Source: Paraburkholderia eburnea (lineage in GTDB: Bacteria > Pseudomonadota > Gammaproteobacteria > Burkholderiales > Burkholderiaceae). Taken from it: a DNA stretch of 64,000 nt. Below are positions 54,141 through 62,342 of the stretch, piece after piece. Under the pieces are notes generated by a model, which searched no databases, had not been told where the DNA came from, and worked only from the letters and a program-made list of their open reading frames with translations. Position numbers and translations under genes: made by a program. Within the stretch, counting starts at the first letter, position 1. Every line of letters begins with the position of its first letter. Location of the stretch: the NCBI RefSeq assembly GCF_002917095.1, contig NZ_PQGA01000001.1, positions 620,001 through 684,000 on the forward strand. Direction: 5' to 3'.

Positions 54141-55769
54141 ATGTCGAAGCTCCTTCCTACGAATCCGCCGTCCCGCACCCCTCGGTCCGAAATGAAAGTA
54201 CGAGAGGCGCTCGCCCGTGTCGATGACATCGTCATACTGCATTCCGTCGCTTGGCAAGGTGTTCGTCGCGGCAAACAGGCGGATGGCGAAGCCGATTTCA
54301 TAGTGCTCGTCCCGACGAAAGGCATAGCGATTCTCGAGGTGAAGGGTGGAGCAATCGAGGTCGCAAACGGGCGTTGGTACTCGACTGATCGCGAGGGCAT
54401 CCAGCATAGTATCAAGAACCCTTTCGAGCAGGCGAAGGATTCGAAGTACGCGCTGATCGCTTACCTCAAGGATATAGACTCGAGCCTCTCGCGCGTGCCC
54501 ATAGTGCATGGCGTAGTCTTTCCCGACGTCGTCTTCACTGGCACTCTCGGTATGAACGCGCCCAAGCAACTTGTCGTGGACAAGAACGGACTCTCGGATA
54601 TCGGCGCAGGACTGGATCGCTTATTCCAATACTGGTCAGCTTCGGGCGAAATGACTCTAGCGCAGCTCGCACGTATCAGTGACCTGCTTGCACCTACTGC
54701 GACACTTGTTCCACCGCTTCTCGAGGCGCTTGAGACTGCGAACCGGGGTATCGTCGAACTAACTCAGCAGCAGATCGAAACGCTGAACGGGCTGCGTCGC
54801 CACCGACGCGCCATCATCCTTGGTGCCGCCGGGACTGGCAAGACAGTGCTGGCTGTCGACAAGGCGAGCAGGCTCGCCGGCGAAGGGCGCCGGGTCGCAT
54901 TGCTCTGTTTCAATTCTCTACTTCGCAGCGAGATCGCAAGCCTGTTCCCGCAGCACAATATCGAGGTACACACGTTCCACGGATTTGTGCGCGAATGGAT
55001 GCGCACGGCGAAGCTGCCGATGCCTCGCAACGTCGATGATGAGTGGTACCGCAGTTCCGCTGTGGCCCGCCTGCTGGAGGCTGCCACAATCGTCGATAAA
55101 CGTTACGACGCGCTTCTTATTGACGAGGCTCAGGACTTCGCGCCAGACTGGCTCGACGCCTGCGAGGCGACAGTTTCGACCGATGGAATAGTCTACGCAT
55201 TCGCGGACGCGCGCCAAGACCTTTATCAGCGAAGCTGGGAGCCACGATCGCAAGCCATTACCTTCGAACTGACGGTTAACTGTCGCAATACGCGGCCGAT
55301 CGCAAAGCTGGTGGCGAGCATCTTTGGTGAAACGATACATGATCGTGGCGTCGACGGACCTGCACCTGCCTTCCTTGCTGCGACAAGATCGTCAGATATA
55401 GCTATCCTCTGTCGTCGCACTGCAGATGACCTCCTTACCCGCGAAGGATTGTCACCAAATCAGCTCTCCGTGCTAACGGATTCGCGTGACATAGTGCGAC
55501 AGCTAAGGGAGAGCATGGTCGCAGACCTGCCATTCTGTGCAGCTGGCGAATTCGGCATCGTCGCGGAAACAATATACAGGTTCAAGGGCCTTGAGCGAGA
55601 AGTCGTGATCGTCGCGCTGTCCTCCGCTGTGGACGTGACAGCGGCACTTGAATTGCTATATGTCGGTTTCAGTCGCGCGAGAGCCGCCCTCTGGGTGATC
55701 GCTAGTGCCGAGACAATCGCGCAACTCCGACGATTCGACGCGAACGGAGAGACCTCAGAGTTCAGCTGA
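54141..55769 (+). CDS. NERD-domain nuclease fused to UvrD-like SF1 helicase
   Basis: The 542-residue protein starts with a NERD domain (about 17-130): SRTPRSEMKVREALARVDD, DGEADFIVLVPTKGIAILEVKGG, with D and E-x-K nuclease residues kept. A complete superfamily 1 helicase follows. It has Walker A GAAGTGKTVLA, Walker B ALLIDEAQDFAPDW, TVNCRNTRPIA (motif IV) and ELLYVGFSRARAALWVIA (motif VI). NERD-SF1 fusions are known in defence islands. ATG 54141 has only a weak ribosome site; 54192 is an alternative. Its last 15 bases overlap the convergent drmB-like gene. Confidence 0.87.
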   Translation: MSKLLPTNPPSRTPRSEMKVREALARVDDIVILHSVAWQGVRRGKQADGEADFIVLVPTKGIAILEVKGGAIEVANGRWYSTDREGIQHSIKNPFEQAKDSKYALIAYLKDIDSSLSRVPIVHGVVFPDVVFTGTLGMNAPKQLVVDKNGLSDIGAGLDRLFQYWSASGEMTLAQLARISDLLAPTATLVPPLLEALETANRGIVELTQQQIETLNGLRRHRRAIILGAAGTGKTVLAVDKASRLAGEGRRVALLCFNSLLRSEIASLFPQHNIEVHTFHGFVREWMRTAKLPMPRNVDDEWYRSSAVARLLEAATIVDKRYDALLIDEAQDFAPDWLDACEATVSTDGIVYAFADARQDLYQRSWEPRSQAITFELTVNCRNTRPIAKLVASIFGETIHDRGVDGPAPAFLAATRSSDIAILCRRTADDLLTREGLSPNQLSVLTDSRDIVRQLRESMVADLPFCAAGEFGIVAETIYRFKGLEREVVIVALSSAVDVTAALELLYVGFSRARAALWVIASAETIAQLRRFDANGETSEFS

Positions 55770-57461
55770 CAGGTATCCGGACCGGCCAAACAGGGTATCG
55801 CGCGTCAGGTACCGGTTGAAGTATCGGCACGAGGGTTCTCCGACATGAAGGCAAGCCACACACGCTCCCCCCGTATCCCGGCAGCCCGGATCCAGCGGAC
55901 AACGACGCTCTTCTCGTACGACCGCATTGAGCAGGTGATGCAGTTCAGTCTCAAATACGGCTTGCAGTCCCCCCAGCACGAAATCGCCACGCGCCGCAGC
56001 ATAGACAAAGAATCCAAGATGGAGGGGCACGAGCAGCTCGGAAAGCGCGTTACGGTCGATACCCGCAAAGGTCGCGGCTATGCGAAGGAACCGGTGCGTG
56101 TAAGAGTGCACAAGCTCCAGCAGGTCGGCGCCGACATCTTGCGAGCGAGCCGACCACGCATCCGGCAGAGTCGCGGACTTCAAAATCGCTACACGAGCGC
56201 TGCGGGCATCGGTCCACTCCGGCAGTACATGGCCGCGTTGCGCGAGCCAAGTTGCAACCCGTATCGGATCGAGGCGGATGAAGAATGCCTCAGTCTCGGC
56301 GATGTCCGCATAGACACGGTATCCGCTTCGGCTTCTGAAAGGCATTAGTCTCGTGGCACCGGGCTCATGCTTGCCACGCGTATAGCCAAACTGACCTGTC
56401 AGAACCGGAAATCGCTCGACAAGTTCAACGCCTTCAACGTGAGCCGCAGCCATTGCACGCGGATACTCGGTGCGGTAGAGATCACCAAGTTCGGGGTGCG
56501 CATCACTTCCATCGACGAGATCTCCGACTGTCACGCGTGAGTTACTCATTGCGAGCGCAATGATGACAGCCTGCGCCTCCGCATCCGCGCGCGACGAGTC
56601 TGGGAGCGGAACATCAGCCTCAACCGCTGAGCCGCCTGCCTGTCCTGCTAAATCAAGCATTCGCTCAATCATCTCGTGTGGCAAGCCCTGGGACGCCAAA
56701 CTTTGCCGCAGTGACTCCCGCGTTGCGGGCTGCTCTTCCATAGTCCTCGTCTTCATGCCGTCAACGATCCACTTGAGCGCTTTCGGTGGACCTCCGCCCT
56801 CCGTTACGGCACGGATTTTCTCCTTGGAGGGCGGATTGACAATCACGACCGCCCGCGGGGTATAGACGGAAGCGGCACGATGCGGCTGATACGTAAGACT
56901 TCCTTGCCCGCACGAACATTTTGCAAAGCCGAACCCCTGACGCACGGTCGTATTGCAAACAGGGCAGAAAAAGCGAATCTCCGTTGCCGATGCTGTGCCA
57001 GGAAACTGCACCGCGATTTCATTGTGTGTGGAGCATCGCGGAATGGACGGGGCTTTGAGAGCGCCACAGGTTTCGTGGTAGCCAACGAAGAACATCTGGC
57101 CTTTCGCCGCCTTCTTTCCGCATTTGCAGTTCGCGTCCGGAGTATCGTGCAGGCGTCCACAGAAATTACAGCGCCACGACCTTGGGAAGGGCTCTACCTC
57201 GACCCCGTTGTCGATGTCCAGTGTGACCGTCTCGATCTTCGCACCAGACTGGAGAGCTGCATAAAAGCCACCGTCCGTACCTTGATTGCGCCAAGGCGCG
57301 ACCTGTCGCTTGATAGCCTCCCGCAACGACACGTCGTCGATATCGTTGCGTACGAGGGGAGTACGCCAATCCTTGATCTTCCATACGCCATGTTGGAGGT
57401 CAACGGTCTGCTCCGGCAAATAGCCGAAAAGCACTTGAGATGCGCTACGCTTTTCTTTCAC
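55755..57461 (-). CDS. drmB: DrmB-like DUF1998 protein
   Basis: The 568-residue protein resembles DrmB, the DUF1998 partner of the DISARM helicase. Three pairs of zinc-type cysteines are visible early: RCNFCGRLH with a later CKC (C98, C101, C112, C114), FFCPVCN (C166, C169) and CSC (C182, C184). The DUF1998 core lies near residues 440-510 (VHSYTHRFLRIAATFAGIDRNALSELLVPLHLGFFVYAA). The C-terminus ends with a cysteine cluster (C521, C527, C534, C537, C545). GTG 57461 has AGGAG upstream and follows drmA by eight bases. DrmB with DrmA binds DNA and may gate its loading; that role is from DISARM, not seen here. Confidence 0.82.
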   Translation of the reverse strand: MKEKRSASQVLFGYLPEQTVDLQHGVWKIKDWRTPLVRNDIDDVSLREAIKRQVAPWRNQGTDGGFYAALQSGAKIETVTLDIDNGVEVEPFPRSWRCNFCGRLHDTPDANCKCGKKAAKGQMFFVGYHETCGALKAPSIPRCSTHNEIAVQFPGTASATEIRFFCPVCNTTVRQGFGFAKCSCGQGSLTYQPHRAASVYTPRAVVIVNPPSKEKIRAVTEGGGPPKALKWIVDGMKTRTMEEQPATRESLRQSLASQGLPHEMIERMLDLAGQAGGSAVEADVPLPDSSRADAEAQAVIIALAMSNSRVTVGDLVDGSDAHPELGDLYRTEYPRAMAAAHVEGVELVERFPVLTGQFGYTRGKHEPGATRLMPFRSRSGYRVYADIAETEAFFIRLDPIRVATWLAQRGHVLPEWTDARSARVAILKSATLPDAWSARSQDVGADLLELVHSYTHRFLRIAATFAGIDRNALSELLVPLHLGFFVYAAARGDFVLGGLQAVFETELHHLLNAVVREERRCPLDPGCRDTGGACVACLHVGEPSCRYFNRYLTRDTLFGRSGYLSAEL

Positions 57462-57469
57462 GGTTTCTC

Positions 57470-60400
57470 CTAAACGCGGCGACCGATAATCGGCACAGTT
57501 TTCTCGACGTCTCGCAGCGAAAGCATCGGGCCGTCCTCGCTTGGAAATACGTCAGAAACCCATGTTGCGTTCGAAGGCAGACTCTCGAGATTTCTTCTAA
57601 GTTCGTCGACCCATTCCCTGATATCTGAGCGCATAGGAGCATCAAGGCCGCTATCGAGGCCCAACAACTGCACAAGACTCTCGAATTCCTGCTCGGGGTC
57701 GTACTCGCCCGCGTCGAACCGCCTCTTGAACGCAGCAGCAGTGGTCAATGGGTCGGGAAGCCGCGGCTCCTCGATAGCCAGAAGCCTTGCCGCAACCAGC
57801 CCCGGTAAGGTCCGCTCAAGAACCCGACGGCTCCGTCTGGTGACAGGGATGGGCTCCACGAATCGGTCGCCTTGCTGCACGAACTGCCGGAAGGAACGGA
57901 AAATTCCCGCATCACGCTCTCGCCCCATCTTGTGTACCACGAAGACAAGAGCGGGGTACCGCCGGCCGACACGCGCCGTCGCCTGAATGAATTCAGCGGT
58001 AGCGAGAGGAAGGCCGAGCATCACCATCACATTCAGGCGATCGATGTCGACGCCGTGGGACATCATCGACGACGCGGTCAATACATGTAGACGGTCGTCA
58101 AAATTGTCCTCGGGGGCTTGCAACCGCTCAAGCGTCTGACGCACTTCTGCGAAATCTGTCCCGCCCGTCAAGGATGCCGTATGAACCTGACCCGAGGCCT
58201 GCAACTGGGTGGGAATTGAGCGGGCGACCGCCTCCAAATCCCGGAGCGTGTTGCCATAGACGACGTCTGTGCCATACAGATCCAGAAGCATCCTCGCATG
58301 GCTTGGGTCCACACCTGCGTCGAAGCAGGCTTGTTTGGGATCATCGGCTAGACGACGTACGCACTTCTGCAATTCGGTGAGAAGTCGGTCGACCGTATAC
58401 TCGACCGTGACCCCACGGGGCGCTATCGCGATAAATCGCCGCATCAGTTCCGTCGATTCTGCGGTCCAGAAGCCTGCGCCCGCTCGCGGCGGCGGCACAG
58501 GAAATACGCGCGCGACCCTTCTGTAGAGCACGTCGACCTGCTTCTCGTAGCCGGTCAACGTCGCCGAAGACGCGAGAATCTTGGGTTTCCGATTCGCGAG
58601 AGTGATCTGCAATGCGTCGTACAGCGCCTCATAGTGCGAGTCAACAGCCCCTAAGCTGTCCCGTAGAAGGTGCAGTTCGTCCTGGAGCCTAAACGATGGC
58701 GGATATCGCGCGGGCTCCATTGGCAGTCCCGATGGAGCCGCCTGGCAGCCCGGAACCAAGCACCCATTCTTCCGCGTAGAGCGTACCGCGTATGTGTATC
58801 CGTGTCCGGGCTTCGAGCAGATTCCGAACGGAGCACCAACGAGCCCACGCATCGCGGCTTGAAAAGAAATGGACGCTGCTTTATCTAACGTACCCACGAC
58901 AACGGTAGGCAGGAAGCGATAGATCTCCTCGTCAACGACATAGATAGGAAGCGCCTCTTCCGGCCATGTGCATGCTTCATTGGTGCAATGATGATACAGC
59001 CGCCATGCGCGACGGGAGAAAGCCATCGTCAGGGTGCGTTCGTGGCAAAATGGGCAACGCTCGAGGACTTGATATCGCCCCGGCATGTTGTCGTCATCTG
59101 GATCCGGCTTCCCAGGTTTTGGATCGGGTTCGATGCGGTTCGGAGTCGCGCCTTCTCCGACGAAAAATCCCATCGCGAACGGAGTTCCCCCGATCTTCTC
59201 TTCGCGTCGAACCAATTCTGCGGCGGCCATGGCATCCGCGAATCGCTGTGTCTGCTGAAGCGAAAGCATGCGGAGCGGGAAGCGGCTCCAAGCGGTCACA
59301 CCGTCCACTTTGCCCGTGAGTCTGTCGTGCAGGGCAGCGGTGACCAGCAATCCCAAGTATGTTTCGGTCTTTCCCCCCCCCGTGGCAAACCAGACTAAGT
59401 CTGCAATATCGACCTCATTGGCCACGTCGACGATGGATGCAAGGTTAGCTAGCAGGAACCCGAATTGGAACGGTCTCCACGCCGAATATTTTCCGTTGGC
59501 TGACAGGTGCATCGCCCGGTTCATCAGCCGGAACGCGCGAGCGAGCGTGGCATCGTTGCGAAGGAGTTCGATGCCACGCTGAATCCGAAGACATTCATTT
59601 TCGAACTCCTTCGCACCGGCGTTTGCTTTCTCGCGCATCCGCGCGTCCCAACCCTCGGCACTCTGGCGCATCTCAAGGGCCGCCGGTGACCATTCGCCTT
59701 CTCCCCAGTCGGAGAGGCGTTCAAGTAAAGTGACAGCTGGAAGAATCGGATCTTTCGCCAGTGCTAGAAAGCTGCAATCCGGCGGAGTTGCCGACACGTT
59801 CCAGAAGTCTGGGCGCTGTTTGTCGACGGCGACCTCGTCTTCGCAGACAAACCTGCCTCCTTCTTGCCGAACACCACAATTGATACCGTATGCCGGTATG
59901 CGCCGATCGTAGCGAAACGAGTCTTCCAGCGCTTCAAGCACAAAGGGCTCCGTGGCGATCCCTTCCAGTTCGAGCGTGCACTCATAAAACCGGGTATCAC
60001 GAAAGGGCGGCGCGTCCTTGGGCGAATCATTTACGAGAGTGACAGCCAGTACGGTCCTTTCGTCCGGACTAGTTTCGATCTCGATCTCGAAGAATGCTTC
60101 GAGACCTGCACGACCGGTTACCCGTGCCAGTTCAGAACTCCACTCCTCGCGACCAATGCGCAAACCATTCTGGGAACGGTCGACCGAGATGGCGAGTGTT
60201 ACGGATGCAATCTCCGTTTTGCCCCAAGTCCGAGTTGACTTGTCGTGCATCCAGATCTTCACACTACCGGTGATCGAGAACTGCCACGGCCCGTCGTCGG
60301 CGGGACGCAGCTTTATCCCCTGCGCACAAGGTTCGAGCCGCTCGGCCCGATCACCTAGATTGCTACTCGCCATGGCGGAAACGGACTGCAATCTTCCCAG

Positions 60401-60526
60401 CCAGAATTTACCTGACGGCTCGACATCGAGCGTCGTCTCGTCATCTCCCCGTCCAGCCGCGGTCATCTTGTCCGACAGCCAGCGAACGAAGCGCGTCTGC
60501 GCCTCCGATGCGGTCATCTCAGCCAT
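57470..60526 (-). CDS. drmA: DrmA/YprA-family superfamily 2 helicase
   Basis: The 1,018-residue protein is a large SF2 helicase of the DISARM DrmA/YprA type. Walker A is ATGGGKT (381-387) with WFATGGGKTETYLG. A zinc ribbon is inserted at CPFC (491-494) plus C514 and C519. The DExH box is QDELHLLRDSLG (D616 to H619), followed by SSAT (653-656) and motif VI QATARVGRR (848-856). DELH with the following LLRDSLG is a mark of the DrmA/YprA group. It starts 13 bases inside the sigma-factor gene and is followed by the drmB-like gene, so the three form one operon. Likely role: recognising or translocating invading DNA. Confidence 0.86.
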   Translation of the reverse strand: MAEMTASEAQTRFVRWLSDKMTAAGRGDDETTLDVEPSGKFWLGRLQSVSAMASSNLGDRAERLEPCAQGIKLRPADDGPWQFSITGSVKIWMHDKSTRTWGKTEIASVTLAISVDRSQNGLRIGREEWSSELARVTGRAGLEAFFEIEIETSPDERTVLAVTLVNDSPKDAPPFRDTRFYECTLELEGIATEPFVLEALEDSFRYDRRIPAYGINCGVRQEGGRFVCEDEVAVDKQRPDFWNVSATPPDCSFLALAKDPILPAVTLLERLSDWGEGEWSPAALEMRQSAEGWDARMREKANAGAKEFENECLRIQRGIELLRNDATLARAFRLMNRAMHLSANGKYSAWRPFQFGFLLANLASIVDVANEVDIADLVWFATGGGKTETYLGLLVTAALHDRLTGKVDGVTAWSRFPLRMLSLQQTQRFADAMAAAELVRREEKIGGTPFAMGFFVGEGATPNRIEPDPKPGKPDPDDDNMPGRYQVLERCPFCHERTLTMAFSRRAWRLYHHCTNEACTWPEEALPIYVVDEEIYRFLPTVVVGTLDKAASISFQAAMRGLVGAPFGICSKPGHGYTYAVRSTRKNGCLVPGCQAAPSGLPMEPARYPPSFRLQDELHLLRDSLGAVDSHYEALYDALQITLANRKPKILASSATLTGYEKQVDVLYRRVARVFPVPPPRAGAGFWTAESTELMRRFIAIAPRGVTVEYTVDRLLTELQKCVRRLADDPKQACFDAGVDPSHARMLLDLYGTDVVYGNTLRDLEAVARSIPTQLQASGQVHTASLTGGTDFAEVRQTLERLQAPEDNFDDRLHVLTASSMMSHGVDIDRLNVMVMLGLPLATAEFIQATARVGRRYPALVFVVHKMGRERDAGIFRSFRQFVQQGDRFVEPIPVTRRSRRVLERTLPGLVAARLLAIEEPRLPDPLTTAAAFKRRFDAGEYDPEQEFESLVQLLGLDSGLDAPMRSDIREWVDELRRNLESLPSNATWVSDVFPSEDGPMLSLRDVEKTVPIIGRRV

Positions 60527-61851
60527 CTGAATTCTCTCGGAAATGGTTGCGGTTCCAGCCTCGTCGTTTGACGGGACTTCCGCGATTTATTTTTGTCAAC
60601 CTTGCCGCTATCCTCGCGAGGCACTCCTTCCTCGCCGACCGATTCATGGTCGGGCTGCCACCCTGGGGGCCAATATGCAAGGAGGAAATGATTCTCGCGT
60701 CGTCGGGCACAGCTTATCAAGCGCTTCAGTGCCTTCGCCTGTATCTGCCGCACACGTTCCCGTGTAAGCCCCATCTCTTGCCCGACCTCCTCAAGCGTCC
60801 GTCCGCCGCTCTCATCCAAGAGACCGAATCTCAAGTTAAGCACCAGGCGTTCGTTGTCCGACAGCTCAGCAACCGCGTTTGCCACAGCCTTTCGAAGCGT
60901 GGTGCGCTCGGCAGTCTCGTCCGGCCGCTCTTCTTCCGATGCAACGAGGTCCGCCAAGCGAGCGTCTGGAGCACTAGCGATCGAATCCTCAAGTGACGTC
61001 GGTTGTAGCGCGCTCAAGTGCTGGACAAACGCGACCCGGTCGACAGGCCAAGCAAGTTCGTTCGCGAGCTCCGTCAGGCTAGGGGTACGTGCGGGATTGA
61101 CGTTGTGCAGGAGCCGAAGGGCTCGGCGGTAGCGATGCACCTCTAGTGTGAGATATGCGGGCAGCCTTATCGGCGCTCCACGGTCGGCGATCGCACGAGT
61201 GACCGCTTGACGAATCCACCATGTCGCATAAGTCGAAAATTTTAGCCCAAGCGTATGATCGAACTTCTCGGCTGCCCGGATCAGCCCCAGAATGCCCTCT
61301 TGGATGAGATCTTCCTCGCTCAAATCTGACATGTGAAAGAACGGCCGAGCAACATGTGCCACAAGCCTCAGATTCGCTAGTGTCATCCGCGCTCGGGCAT
61401 CAAGCCCCTTAGTGATCATGGCCTCATGAAGCGCCGTGGGCAAATCCCCCTTCCCCAGCTCTGCAGATGCACGCTGACCCAGTGAGATGGCGCGACCCAA
61501 CTCAAGCTCTTCTGGTCCTGTCAAAAGTCGAAGCTCAGCGGCGTTACGATGGACGCCTGCCAATTTGTAGGGATCGACTAGCGTGGTCGAGCCGCCTTTA
61601 TCTCGGGGCTCTCCATCCTCGGCGAACTGTTGCAGGGATGTGGTCGCTTCCTCGTCTGAATCTTCGAAACGAATACCAGCGTGTTCGAGCTGATCAAGAA
61701 CTACTTGACACTCGGTGACTGTCAGTCCTCTTTTTTCGAGCGTGCGATCAACCTGCTTTCTTTCGAGGTGCCCGTCCTGACGTTCGTAGTCTGCCGTGAG
61801 CGCGTCGACAGCACGGTCGACGATATGTTTGCGCACCGAATCTTCAGTCAC
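60514..61851 (-). CDS. Sigma-70 family factor coupled to the DrmA-like helicase
   Basis: The 445-residue protein is a complete group 1/2 sigma factor. Residues ~25-65 resemble region 1.1. Region 1.2 starts near LLTGPEELELGRAI; regions 2.1-2.4 cover LRLVAHVARPFFHMSDLSEEDLIQEGILGLIRAAEKFDHTLGLKFSTYATWWIRQAVTRAIADR. TPSLTELANELAWPVDRVAFVQHLSALQPTSLEDSI is region 3, and LSDNERLVLNLRFG...GRTLEEVGQEMGLTRERVRQIQAKALKRL region 4. It is not a short ECF factor. The last 13 bases overlap the drmA-like gene. GTG 61851 is preceded by GGGGGA. The ~45-residue tail beyond region 4 is basic and unlike RpoD. Confidence 0.9.
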   Translation of the reverse strand: MTEDSVRKHIVDRAVDALTADYERQDGHLERKQVDRTLEKRGLTVTECQVVLDQLEHAGIRFEDSDEEATTSLQQFAEDGEPRDKGGSTTLVDPYKLAGVHRNAAELRLLTGPEELELGRAISLGQRASAELGKGDLPTALHEAMITKGLDARARMTLANLRLVAHVARPFFHMSDLSEEDLIQEGILGLIRAAEKFDHTLGLKFSTYATWWIRQAVTRAIADRGAPIRLPAYLTLEVHRYRRALRLLHNVNPARTPSLTELANELAWPVDRVAFVQHLSALQPTSLEDSIASAPDARLADLVASEEERPDETAERTTLRKAVANAVAELSDNERLVLNLRFGLLDESGGRTLEEVGQEMGLTRERVRQIQAKALKRLISCARRRENHFLLAYWPPGWQPDHESVGEEGVPREDSGKVDKNKSRKSRQTTRLEPQPFPREFRWLR

Positions 61852-62342
61852 GACAGTTCCCCCAGGCCTTCGAACTCTTCCCGCTCCGACGTCTTAACGA
61901 GATCGCACGATGCGGATACGCCTGAGAGAGCACCAATCGATGACTATCTGCCAGAAGTTCTCTGCCGCCCCGATATGCATCATGCATTTTCATAGTCCTT
62001 GTTCGTTATTCTCGCATTGCAGTGCAGGACTTTATATTCCGTACGCCAATTAGAGTGACCTGTCACATGCATGCCGATAGCACGACATCAGATGGAGAAT
62101 ACTACGGCTCCTGACCGACACAAACCAAGGATAGCCAGTCGTTTGGACGACGTAGTCGATGATTGTCGTATTCGACAGTTGGCGTTGGTTGAGCGAACTT
62201 CGCAGCCGGTCGGCTGAGGTATCCGCCGACAGCACATAAACGCCGAATTCTTGCTGACAGAATGCGCCAGGCCGGTAAAATCTCGTTAAAGCAAACTCGC
62301 CAATTGGCAGAAATTTCACAATATGAAAAATTCCGTCATTTT
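61852..62342. promoter_or_regulatory. Divergent regulatory region between the sigma factor and methyltransferase
   Basis: This 491-bp AT-rich stretch separates the minus-strand sigma-drmA-drmB operon from the plus-strand methyltransferase. ATGCAT and ATGCAT flank a single C at 61975-61987 as a compact palindrome, and TGCATGC recurs near 62070. AGTCCT and AGGACT near 61,997 and 62,026 flank a longer stem. These may be operators or sigma-factor-dependent promoter parts; no consensus promoter is certain. One weak ORF (62050-62319, minus) lies inside. Confidence 0.4.
62050..62319 (-). CDS. Hypothetical small protein, doubtful
   Basis: An 89-residue ORF starts at GTG 62319 with no clear ribosome site and lies between the sigma factor and methyltransferase genes. 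The translation (MKFLPIGEFALTRFYRPGAF...) has no recognisable domain. Length and lack of overlap with a real gene make it slightly more likely than a random ORF; it could also be an untranslated part of the divergent promoter. Confidence 0.25.
   Translation of the reverse strand: MKFLPIGEFALTRFYRPGAFCQQEFGVYVLSADTSADRLRSSLNQRQLSNTTIIDYVVQTTGYPWFVSVRSRSILHLMSCYRHACDRSL

Noticed and set aside
60514-61851. Possibility that the sigma gene is the host's main rpoD
   Set aside because: It overlaps a helicase gene in an AT-richer accessory block, is only 445 residues and has a tail unlike beta-proteobacterial RpoD, which is usually larger and near dnaG.
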